Part shown: positions 1-8,383 of the stretch, in pieces
Layout: every line of letters begins with the position of its first letter
How positions within the stretch are numbered: the stretch's first letter is position 1
Source: Asticcacaulis endophyticus
Lineage (GTDB): Bacteria; Pseudomonadota; Alphaproteobacteria; Caulobacterales; Caulobacteraceae
Length of the DNA: 64,000 bases
Direction of reading: 5' to 3'
NCBI RefSeq assembly: GCF_014652575.1
Contig: NZ_BMZB01000005.1
Location: 124,001 to 188,000 of the forward strand
Made by a program: the position numbers and the translations under genes
The notes under the pieces: generated by a model
What the model was told of the DNA's origin: nothing
What the model saw: only the letters and a program-made list of their open reading frames with translations
The model's database searches: none

Positions 1-29
1 TTCATTCCTTTGCCAGAATAGAAAACCTT

Positions 30-452
30 ATGACCAAAGTTCGCATAAATGAGACCCACGCCAGTACCTACAGTGTCGCGATTGAGGTCGGTGCCCATAG
101 CCTGATCGGTGATGAACCGGCCGATAAGGGCGGACTGGATCTGGGGCCGTCGCCCTATGATCTTTTGACCTCTGCTTTAGGCGAATGTACGGCCATGACC
201 GTGCGTTGGTATGCCCGCAGTCAGGGCTGGCCGGTCGATCAGATTGAGGTACGTGTCACCCACGAAAAGCGCGGAAGGCAGGATGTATTCACCAAATCCG
301 TTCACATAACGGGCGACCTGCTGAGTGATGATCAGCGCGTAAAGCTGATCGAGGTTGCGTCCAAATGCCCGGTTCAACGCACCTTGCTGGCGTCGGATAC
401 GGCGATTGAGACGGTGCCCGATATCGATGTACCGGCGCAAAATCGGGCCTGA
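30..452 (+). CDS. OsmC/Ohr-family protein
   Basis: 140-residue protein of the OsmC/Ohr superfamily, whose members are small cytoplasmic thiol-dependent peroxidases acting on organic hydroperoxides. The two family cysteines are visible: Cys53 in ALGECTAMTVRWYA and Cys113 in SKCPVQRTL, with the usual GPSPYDLL segment just before the first. Length is typical. It is closer to the YhfA/OsmC-like branch than to Ohr, judged only by eye. No clear Shine-Dalgarno sequence precedes the ATG. It stands alone at the window edge, with an AT-rich gap after it. Substrate cannot be read from the sequence. Confidence 0.85.
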   Translation: MTKVRINETHASTYSVAIEVGAHSLIGDEPADKGGLDLGPSPYDLLTSALGECTAMTVRWYARSQGWPVDQIEVRVTHEKRGRQDVFTKSVHITGDLLSDDQRVKLIEVASKCPVQRTLLASDTAIETVPDIDVPAQNRA

Positions 453-824
453 TAGCGGGCCAAAATCCCCAGTTCAAGTATATCCGTAAGCATAGAGGTG
501 GGTGGCCATCTCTATGCCATAAGAGACGCGTTTAGACTTCAAATGCGCATTTTTACTAAAAATTTACAAATTTTAACTGATTTTATTTCACGTTTTTAAC
601 GGATTCGTCAAAAAATTAAACCATTGAAATTAAATGTAAAATTATCAAAATTAATCATTAATTTACCTTTTGGGGGTGGGCTTAAGTAAAAATTTTGACC
701 GCTATGTTTATTTTTTGCTTTTCATTAGGGTTAATATGCGCTTTATTGCCTCACAGGCGAAAAATGCGCCGGATTCCTCCCTCGGTAGGTGCCGAGACCG
801 GTAACAAGTATAAGAGTTAAACCC
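453..824. other. AT-rich intergenic region
   Basis: A 372-base gap without a convincing gene. Roughly positions 535-690 are strikingly A/T-rich compared with the rest of the window, with runs of A and T and an ATTAATCATTAATTTA stretch near 648-664. Two GANTC sites (CcrM-type methylation motif, near 602 and 771) lie in it. It probably holds the promoter of the small membrane protein that follows. I see no strong hairpin terminator for the OsmC-like gene. Confidence 0.4.
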
Positions 825-1061
825 ATGTATGAGAAAAAAGTCCTGAATGGTTATGTAGTTGGCGGCTATGCTTGCGCCTTTGCATTTAGCCTCGTGGTCT
901 GGGGTCTGCTTTTGTTTCAGGTCACCAAGTTTGACTTGCCGTTTGATGGCGCCTTCAATGCGTCCATGGCCGATGCCAGCGTGAACCTTAGTCATCAGCA
1001 GGTTCGCAGCGACATGATCACGCGCGACACGCGTCTGCGCGCCGTACCATCGGCGGGTTAA
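825..1061 (+). CDS. small single-span membrane protein, unknown function
   Basis: 78-residue protein starting MYEKKVLNGY. One hydrophobic segment at about residues 12-31 (VVGGYACAFAFSLVVWGLLL) should span the membrane, followed by a polar tail of about 45 residues. I chose the ATG at 825. An in-frame GTG at 789 would add 12 basic residues and has no better ribosome site. I do not recognise the family. It lies alone between an AT-rich gap and the M61 peptidase gene on the same strand. Coding status is probable, because the frame is open from the hydrophobic segment to the stop and the composition fits a membrane protein. Confidence 0.5.
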   Translation: MYEKKVLNGYVVGGYACAFAFSLVVWGLLLFQVTKFDLPFDGAFNASMADASVNLSHQQVRSDMITRDTRLRAVPSAG

Positions 1062-1150
1062 GCCGTTTCATCTGTAATTTTTAGGGCTTTACAAACCCGA
1101 ACCGCTTTTCAATAGTGTCGTCTTTGCGTTGGTTAAGCAGGGGCGTTTCA

Positions 1151-3112
1151 ATGAAAAAACGGGTGTCGGTGGCGAGCTTCAGCGCGTCAGTGAGTTTGGT
1201 TGTGGCCGCCTTAATGGCCCAGACCGCGTTGGCGCAACCCGTGCCACCTCCGCCGTATCAAGCCCCGCCAACCCCTGCCATTCCCGCCGCGCGCGATATT
1301 GCCTATCCCGGCACACTTAAGGTCTTTGTCGACGCCACCGATCTGGATCATCGCCGCTGGGTGGTGCGTCAGGTGGTGCCGGTCGACAAGGCCGGTGAGA
1401 TGGTGCTGATGACGCCGCTGTGGCTGCCGGGCAAACATTCGGCACAAAAGTTTTCCGATAAAATCGCCAATGTCCGCTTTAGCGCGGGCGGGCAAACCTT
1501 GACCTGGCTGCGTGATCCGGTGGCGGTCAATGCGTTTCGCTTTACGGTGCCGGATGGGGTGACCGAAGTGGTCGCTGAGTTTGAATATCTGGCGCCGATG
1601 ACCTCAACCGCGGGACGGGTGGTGCAGACCGACCTGATGGCGAATTTTCAGTGGGAACTGGCCTCCATGTATCCGGCTGGCTATTTCACCAGCCGTATCC
1701 CCATCCAATTGACCCTGAAACTGCCGCAAGGCTGGTCGCACGCCAGCGCTTTGGAGGTCGAGTCCACGGCCGCAGATAATACCGTTACCTTTAAGCCGAT
1801 TTCCTACGACAACTTCATCGACTCGCCGATGTTTGCGGGCAAATATTATAAGCAGTGGGATCTGACGCCGGCGGGTAAAAAGCCGGTCCGCCTCAACGTC
1901 TTTGCCGATAAGCCCGAATATATGGAGGCCAAGCCCGAAGTCATCGACCTGCACCGTAAGATGGTGGCCCAGTCGGTTAAGCTGTTCAAATCTGAACATT
2001 ATGACCACTATGACTTTTTGGTGCATTTGTCGGAAGAGTTGGGGGATATCGGCCTGGAGCATCATCGCTCATCCGAAAACGGCCATGATATCAAGTATTT
2101 CACCGACTGGACCAATAGCTATATTGGCCGTGACCTGCTGGCCCATGAGTTCACCCATTCCTGGGATGGCAAGTTCCGGCGCGGGGCCGATCTCTATACC
2201 CCCGATTTTCAGGCGCCGATGCGCGGCAGCCTGTTGTGGGTCTACGAAGGCCAAACCCAGTACTGGGGCTATATGCTGACGGCGCGGTCAGGCATGTTCA
2301 CTAAGGAGCAAACGCGCGAGGCCATCGCCTTGATTGCCGCCATCTATGACAATTTCAAAGGCACGGAATGGCGCCCGACGGTCGACACCACCAATGATCC
2401 GGTGATTTCCAGCCGTGCGCCGAAGAACTGGCTGTCGATGCAGCGCTCTGAGGATTACTACAATGTTGGCCTGCTGATCTGGCTGGATGCCGATACCCTG
2501 ATCCGCGAAAAGACCGGCAATAAGAAGTCGCTCGATGATTTTGCGGGGGCATTTTTTGGCGTCAAGGACGGCTCATGGGTGCCGGAGACCTATGAGTTTA
2601 AGGACGTGGTGGCGACCCTTAACAGCGTCTATGCCTATGACTGGGACACCTTCCTGAAGGACCGGCTCTATAAGCCGATGACCGGCGCGCCATTGGATGG
2701 CCTTGAGCGCGGTGGTTACAAACTGGTCTACAGTGCGACGCCGACCGACTGGATCAAGTCGCGTGAAAAGGTGCAGAAAAACACCGACCTGAGCTATTCG
2801 TTAGGGCTTACCCTCAATGCGACGGGCGATATTACCGCGACCCTGTGGGACGGTCCCGCGTTCAAGGCCGGTCTGGGGCAGGGCATGTCGGTGGTGGCGG
2901 TGAACGGCGTCGCCTATGAGGCCGATGGCATCAAGGCGGCGGTCACGGAGGCGGCCAAGCCCGACGCCAAGCCGATCGAACTGCTGATCAAAAAGGGCAA
3001 AAACTACCGTACCGTGACGATCGACTATAAGGGCGGCCTGCGTTATCCGCGCCTTGAGCGCATTGCGGGCAAACCGGCCTATCTCGACGATATTCTGACC
3101 GAAAAGAAGTAG
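1151..3112 (+). CDS. M61-family glycyl aminopeptidase, exported
   Basis: 653-residue zinc peptidase of family M61 (glycyl aminopeptidase type), probably periplasmic. It opens with a signal peptide (MKKRVSVASF to ALAQP) and a Pro-rich linker. The gluzincin motif HEFTH is at about residues 332-336 and the third zinc ligand, Glu of VYEGQTQYWG, is about residue 366. A PDZ-like C-terminal region (about 540-630) contains LGLTL...GMSVVAVNGVAYEADGI. I chose the ATG at 1151 because AGGGGC sits just upstream and the signal peptide then starts correctly; a GTG at 1115 would place 12 extra residues before it. Family members release N-terminal Gly or Ala from peptides. The stop codon directly abuts that of the convergent antiporter gene. 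Confidence 0.88.
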   Translation: MKKRVSVASFSASVSLVVAALMAQTALAQPVPPPPYQAPPTPAIPAARDIAYPGTLKVFVDATDLDHRRWVVRQVVPVDKAGEMVLMTPLWLPGKHSAQKFSDKIANVRFSAGGQTLTWLRDPVAVNAFRFTVPDGVTEVVAEFEYLAPMTSTAGRVVQTDLMANFQWELASMYPAGYFTSRIPIQLTLKLPQGWSHASALEVESTAADNTVTFKPISYDNFIDSPMFAGKYYKQWDLTPAGKKPVRLNVFADKPEYMEAKPEVIDLHRKMVAQSVKLFKSEHYDHYDFLVHLSEELGDIGLEHHRSSENGHDIKYFTDWTNSYIGRDLLAHEFTHSWDGKFRRGADLYTPDFQAPMRGSLLWVYEGQTQYWGYMLTARSGMFTKEQTREAIALIAAIYDNFKGTEWRPTVDTTNDPVISSRAPKNWLSMQRSEDYYNVGLLIWLDADTLIREKTGNKKSLDDFAGAFFGVKDGSWVPETYEFKDVVATLNSVYAYDWDTFLKDRLYKPMTGAPLDGLERGGYKLVYSATPTDWIKSREKVQKNTDLSYSLGLTLNATGDITATLWDGPAFKAGLGQGMSVVAVNGVAYEADGIKAAVTEAAKPDAKPIELLIKKGKNYRTVTIDYKGGLRYPRLERIAGKPAYLDDILTEKK

Positions 3113-4096
3113 TCAGATCATAAGCAAAAACGCCATATAACCGGCATAGGCCGCCAAAAAGCCCAGCGCGATCAGGCGGCCTATCTTGCCAAAGATATAG
3201 ACACAAAGACCGGCGGTTACCGCCACGCCCAGCGCAATCGGGATATCAACCTGCGTAAACCGTGCATCTATGGCGATGGGCGCAATCAAGCCGGTTATCC
3301 CTAAAATGCCCAATATATTGAAGATGTTGGAGCCGATCAGATTGCCAAGCGCGATGTCGCTCTGGCGCTTGAGGGCCGCAATTAGGGTCACGGCCAGTTC
3401 GGGCAGGGAGGTGCCGACTGCCACGAGGGTCAGCCCAATCACCGCTTCGCTGATGCCAAAGTCGCGGGCGATATTGGTGGCCCCTTTGACTAGGCTGTCG
3501 GCCCCGACCACCAGCGCCAAAAGCCCCAGCGATACCCAGGCCATGGCCATGAATATGCCCATCTCAGTCACGCTGGAATGAACGGCATGTTCCGGCTCAG
3601 GATTGCGGCGCTCCAGCACATAAACCGACACCAGATAGGCGATAAGGCAGCCCAGCATGATCTGGGCATCCAGCCGGTCGATCCCGCCGCGATAGGCCAG
3701 CACCAAAAGGCCAATGGTGGCGACAATCATCACCGCCACATCGCGTTGAATACCGGCACTTTTGCTGTCCATCGGATAGATCAGCGCGCCCATGCCCATG
3801 ATGAGCAAAATATTGGCGATGTTGGAGCCGACGACATTGCCGACGACGATATCAGGCGTATCTTTTAGCGCCGCCTGTAAGCTGACCATCAGTTCCGGCA
3901 TGGAAGTACCAAAGCCCACTACCGTGAGGCCGATAATCAGATTGGACAGCTTAAGCTTACGCGCCAAAGCGGTGGCCCCGCGCACCAGGCCTTCACCACC
4001 GATAAACAGGAAGGTCAGCCCCGCCGCGACCCAAAGGTAGTCGACATGTGCGCTAACCCAGTTCAGCCCCTGATCGATCACCCCAACCCCCCCCAT
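3113..4096 (-). CDS. calcium/sodium antiporter, YrbG-like (CaCA family)
   Basis: 327-residue inner-membrane cation/Ca2+ exchanger of the K+-independent YrbG type. The two inverted alpha-repeats are clear: GFGTSMPELMVSL...GNVVGSNIANI in the first half and AVGTSLPELAVTL...GNLIGSNIFNI in the second, carrying the acidic residues (PEL) that bind the ions. About ten hydrophobic segments are present. Length is typical. It is convergent with the M61 peptidase gene with no bases between the two stops, so their transcripts must overlap. Direction of transport and preferred ion are not determined by the sequence. Confidence 0.9.
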   Translation of the reverse strand: MGGVGVIDQGLNWVSAHVDYLWVAAGLTFLFIGGEGLVRGATALARKLKLSNLIIGLTVVGFGTSMPELMVSLQAALKDTPDIVVGNVVGSNIANILLIMGMGALIYPMDSKSAGIQRDVAVMIVATIGLLVLAYRGGIDRLDAQIMLGCLIAYLVSVYVLERRNPEPEHAVHSSVTEMGIFMAMAWVSLGLLALVVGADSLVKGATNIARDFGISEAVIGLTLVAVGTSLPELAVTLIAALKRQSDIALGNLIGSNIFNILGILGITGLIAPIAIDARFTQVDIPIALGVAVTAGLCVYIFGKIGRLIALGFLAAYAGYMAFLLMI

Positions 4097-4162
4097 GATC
4101 CTAAGTCCCTAGCCGCGCGGCTTAGGCGAACTGATTAAGGGTTAATGGCGTCCGTTTGGCAA

Positions 4163-7100
4163 TCAGTAATCGCGCGAATATCTCAGGTTGACGGCGGTGC
4201 CGCCCGCCGTGCCGGTCTGCGACAGGATGCTCAAACTGCGCGACAGGGAGATTTCCAACTGGGTCGCCATGAAGCCCTTGGTGTCGGTGACAATTTCCAC
4301 ATAGACATTGTTGGTCAGGTATTTCCCCGCCGCCACCGCCGTGCCGCGCCCGGTCGCGTCATCTTCGCCCAGTACGCGCAGACGGTCTATGCCGGTCGCG
4401 GCCCGCAATGTCCCCAACGGATTGACACCGCCCCCGCCGGAGCTGAGTTGATTGAGCGACGCCGCCAGTTGCAGGGCCTGAGTGGCCGACAGGTTGGTCA
4501 CACTTTCGCCAAACAGAATCCGCGACAGCACCTCATCCTGCGGCAGGGACGGGTCGGAGGAAAACGCAATGGACGGTCGCTGGGCGGTGCCGGTGACATT
4601 GATGGTGCCTGTGATGTCATCGACCACCGTAGAGGCGGCGATCTCAATCTCCGGATTGGTCAGTTGCCCGCCCTCAAAGCTGATCACGCCGGTATCGAGC
4701 TTGAACTCACGGCCTGCGAAATTATAGGTGCCGCGAATGGCATTGAGGTTACCCAGCACGCGCGGGGCACGGGTCGTGCCGCCGACATTAATATTGGCGC
4801 GCCATTCCGACTCCAACCCCATGCCGGACACAAAAATTTGGTTCTCGGCGCGTACCCGCACATCCAGCCGCCAGTCTTTCGGTGGGGCTTTTTGGCGCGG
4901 TGGCGGGCCGGCGGTTGTGATGGCCGGACGGCGCACACCCTCTAATTCCGTGATTTCCGCCGCCCCTTGGGTGACGATCTTATAGCGCGTTTGCGGCAGG
5001 CTGAGGTTGCCCTTGATCAGCGCCCCATCATCGCCATTGGTGATATCGAGTGTCCCCGAAACGGTCGAGGATATCTGATCCGACGCCGCCAGACGGGCGT
5101 TGTTCAGCTTGGCGTTCAGTTGCAGAGGGAAGGCATTGTCCGCCGCCAGCGATACCCAGCCGGTGGCCGACACCGTGCCGTCACCGGCGCGGCCATCGAA
5201 TTTACGGATCTCCAGCCGGTCATTGCTGAATTCCCCCTCAAGATTAATGCGGGTAATGCGGGTGCCAAAACCTGAGTGCTCATAGGCCAGACCATTGCCG
5301 CGCATGACGCCGCTCAGGCGGGGATCGCGGACCTGACCCGAAATATCGGCGGCCACGGCCATCGTGCCGGACATGCTCTGATCACCCTGAGCCGCCAGTG
5401 AAAACAGTACGCTGGCCGGGCCGTTATAGCGGATGCCGCCGGTAATGCCGCCCTGACGCAGCCGTTCAATCCAGTCGCCGCCAGATGCGGGATCAAGCTG
5501 CACCTGCATCCGGCCAATGACGCCCAGCAGGTTGGCACCGTTCTGACGGAACACAGCGCGCAGGTCGCCACGGTCAGAATTCAGCGTGCCGTCAATATTG
5601 ATATCTACGGGTGATGAAACGGCGGCAATCGAGGAGCGGGTGAAATCATCGACCGTCAACCGCGCGCGCACATCGGGGATATCATTGCCGTTTTGGCTGT
5701 AATCGAGACTGCCAGTGGCCGTACCGCCAATACCCGCATCAGGGGCGATCGCATTGATGATGGCCAGGTCAAAACCCTCAAAGCGGGCCTGGCCCTTGAT
5801 GCCATCACCAAACTGACCGGCCAGTTGCACCTTGCCCTGATTGGTCGCAAGCGTGGACGGCAGCAGTTGATAGCCAGTGCCGCGCTTAACGATCCGCGCC
5901 GGGGCTTCGGTTTTGACATTGATGCCGTTCACGACACCGTTCGCCGCAACGCGGTAAAGCTGCGGCGACAGGTCTGCATTGACGGCCAGAGTGAATGGCA
6001 CACCCGATGAGCCGTTAAGTACCGCCTGGGCCGTACCGCGATCATTGCGGTAGTTGATTTTGACGCGACCCTTTTCGACAAAGGTATTGTTGTAATTCAG
6101 GTTTTGCGCCTGAACGTCGGCAACGATTTCCGGCTTTTCATAAAGGGCAATGGTCGCATCAATCAAAGCGCGCCCAACCTGAATATTGTAGTCACCGGGC
6201 AGGGTGGCGCCTTGGGCGCGGGCCGTGATCTTGGCGCCCTGTACATCATTGATTTCCATCAATGACGCCACGCCGGTGATGCCGGAGCCACTTAGATTGA
6301 GGTCGCCCGCGAACTTACCGCCTGATGTTTGCTGGATAGTCCCTTGGGCGTCGATACCGGCCACCCGCGCCTGATTGATGTCGAGGGTCAGCGGGCCGCT
6401 GCCCGATCTGATTTCGACATCGGCCAGCAGCGGGCCATAGGCGGAGGCCCCTTCGGCCTTGACCTCATAGCCGACTTTGGAGGTGGTAAGGGTCGCCACC
6501 ACCTCACGCAGTTCCAGCCCAAGGCCGGGACTGGCGGCCGTTAGTACCACTTTCGGGCTGCTGGCCGTGCCGGACACGTTGGCGGTGAGGGGGCCATATT
6601 GTTTTGATGTGGCCTGCGCCTTGAGGGTAATCCCGCCGCCTTTGAGGGCATAGCGCCCCTGAGCCGTCAGGTTAAAGGATGGCGATGTACCTTTGAAATT
6701 ATTGAGAATAATATCGCCATTGGCGGCGGTCGAAAACGCGCCCGAAATCTTGGCATTGCCACCCAGAAAGTTTTGCAGCCCCTCATTAAACAGGCGCTTG
6801 GACTGAACCTGGAACGAACCCTTAATGCCGAACCCGCCTCCCTGACCATTCACGACCGGGCGCTGCACCAGTTCAGCATCGGTGACCACACTGACAATCC
6901 CTAAACCGTCGATGCGGTAATCATTGATGCGTCCCTTGAGCGCGCCCTGATAGATGCCGGTGCCAAAATCGGCCACCAACAAAGCTGTGCCGTTCAGCTT
7001 GTCCGAACGGATTTTCATATTGTCGCTTAACAGGCGGTTGTCGCTATAGGCCAGATCGCCGTCCAGCCGGACATTGGTCAGCAGGCCATCGGCGGCGGCA

Positions 7101-8383
7101 TTCACGCCCCACACCCTCTTGGCACCGCCCTTGACCGGAATAATGATGTGATCGCCATCAATGCGTGAGCGGCCTTCGATGCGGGCGGCTTCGACGGTGA
7201 TTTTATTGAACTTCACCCAATCGGCGGACAGGTCATAATCAATCAGCGGGCGCTTGAAATCACCGTCGATCAGGGCCTTAAGGTGGACGTTTTTACCCGA
7301 CAGGTTTTTATCGATGACCGCCGCCTTAATCAGTTCGGCATCGATGTTCAGCTTACCGAAACGGGCGTTTTTCAGGTCGATAATACCGGCGGCCTTGATA
7401 TCGAGCGCATCGGATTTCAGGGCCAGTCGACCATCGGCCACACGATCCTTGAATGTGCTGGTCAGATCAATATTGACAGCGGGCGTCACCAAGGCTTGCG
7501 TGACGCCGTTCAGCAGCAAATCGGGCCGTACATTGCCCTTCGCGGTAAAGGTGCCGTTGCGACCGTTCAGGGCCACATCGGCCAGACCGTTATCGCCCAG
7601 ATGCCCCTCAATGCGGCCATCCCACACGTCCCAGTTTCCGCGTCCGCCCGCTGTGACGGTCAGGGCCTCATCCAGCCCAATCAGGGCAACGACCGCGCCG
7701 TCCTTGGGGGCGATCAGCAGGCCCTCAACAATCAGCCGGTTTTGTTTGGGCGTGGCATCCAGTTTCAGGGCCAGACGATCCGCGCGGTTAGAACTGGCCG
7801 CCGTATTGATCAAGATCTGGCCTTTTTTCAGGTGCGCATCGCCTGATAAGGTCAGGGTTTGCGCAGTCCCGGCCACGCCCTGCGCCAGGTTGAGGCGCTC
7901 CACCGACAGCTTGCCGATATCCACCTTGAGGTCAGGCAGTTTGAACGGTTCGCTGGTTGTCTTTGGTGTGGGTTTAAACTCAGGCCGGCGCAGAATATCG
8001 ATCCGCACCGAGGACAGTTCGCGCACATCAACATGCTTATTGAGGTAAGCAAACGGCCGCCAGTCGAGGGTCACCGCCGGGCTCTGGGCAAACACGCCCT
8101 TGGGGTCGGAGAGTTTGATATCGCGAATGACGGCGCGTTTGTAGAGCGAGCCCTCAATGCGCCCGACGCTTATTTTCAGGCCGTTGTCGAATTTGAGGCC
8201 ATTGACCCGGTCAAGCAGAAAGCCTTTGCCTGCGCCGCTATCCAACCCCCACACCGCCAGCAACAGCAGGGCGGCAATGAATGCGATGGTGAGCCCCGCG
8301 ATTTTGGCAATAGTGGTGCCGCCCAGTATCTTGGCTTTAGGCTTGGCCTTATGTTCGGGTGAGGTTTCGGGTGTGTCTGTCAT
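4163..8383 (-). CDS. tamB: TamB, translocation and assembly module subunit
   Basis: 1406-residue AsmA-like bridge protein of the TamB (DUF490) family. A single N-terminal membrane anchor (about residues 25-46, IAGLTIAFIAALLLLAVWGL) is followed by a very long repetitive beta-rich region of alternating hydrophobic residues. The conserved C-terminal DUF490 domain is at about 1000-1406, including GTYNFAGREFKLD...GVISFEGG and the final aromatic-ending strand. TamB spans the periplasm and works with TamA in outer-membrane protein or lipid transport. Its start overlaps the tamA stop by one base (TGATG), so translation of the pair is probably coupled. Length is normal for alphaproteobacterial TamB. 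Confidence 0.92.
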   Translation of the reverse strand: MTDTPETSPEHKAKPKAKILGGTTIAKIAGLTIAFIAALLLLAVWGLDSGAGKGFLLDRVNGLKFDNGLKISVGRIEGSLYKRAVIRDIKLSDPKGVFAQSPAVTLDWRPFAYLNKHVDVRELSSVRIDILRRPEFKPTPKTTSEPFKLPDLKVDIGKLSVERLNLAQGVAGTAQTLTLSGDAHLKKGQILINTAASSNRADRLALKLDATPKQNRLIVEGLLIAPKDGAVVALIGLDEALTVTAGGRGNWDVWDGRIEGHLGDNGLADVALNGRNGTFTAKGNVRPDLLLNGVTQALVTPAVNIDLTSTFKDRVADGRLALKSDALDIKAAGIIDLKNARFGKLNIDAELIKAAVIDKNLSGKNVHLKALIDGDFKRPLIDYDLSADWVKFNKITVEAARIEGRSRIDGDHIIIPVKGGAKRVWGVNAAADGLLTNVRLDGDLAYSDNRLLSDNMKIRSDKLNGTALLVADFGTGIYQGALKGRINDYRIDGLGIVSVVTDAELVQRPVVNGQGGGFGIKGSFQVQSKRLFNEGLQNFLGGNAKISGAFSTAANGDIILNNFKGTSPSFNLTAQGRYALKGGGITLKAQATSKQYGPLTANVSGTASSPKVVLTAASPGLGLELREVVATLTTSKVGYEVKAEGASAYGPLLADVEIRSGSGPLTLDINQARVAGIDAQGTIQQTSGGKFAGDLNLSGSGITGVASLMEINDVQGAKITARAQGATLPGDYNIQVGRALIDATIALYEKPEIVADVQAQNLNYNNTFVEKGRVKINYRNDRGTAQAVLNGSSGVPFTLAVNADLSPQLYRVAANGVVNGINVKTEAPARIVKRGTGYQLLPSTLATNQGKVQLAGQFGDGIKGQARFEGFDLAIINAIAPDAGIGGTATGSLDYSQNGNDIPDVRARLTVDDFTRSSIAAVSSPVDINIDGTLNSDRGDLRAVFRQNGANLLGVIGRMQVQLDPASGGDWIERLRQGGITGGIRYNGPASVLFSLAAQGDQSMSGTMAVAADISGQVRDPRLSGVMRGNGLAYEHSGFGTRITRINLEGEFSNDRLEIRKFDGRAGDGTVSATGWVSLAADNAFPLQLNAKLNNARLAASDQISSTVSGTLDITNGDDGALIKGNLSLPQTRYKIVTQGAAEITELEGVRRPAITTAGPPPRQKAPPKDWRLDVRVRAENQIFVSGMGLESEWRANINVGGTTRAPRVLGNLNAIRGTYNFAGREFKLDTGVISFEGGQLTNPEIEIAASTVVDDITGTINVTGTAQRPSIAFSSDPSLPQDEVLSRILFGESVTNLSATQALQLAASLNQLSSGGGGVNPLGTLRAATGIDRLRVLGEDDATGRGTAVAAGKYLTNNVYVEIVTDTKGFMATQLEISLSRSLSILSQTGTAGGTAVNLRYSRDY

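Noticed and set aside
7254-8048. Long plus-strand frames opposite tamB
   Set aside because: Ser/Arg-rich low-information products with no ribosome site; tamB is continuous across the region.
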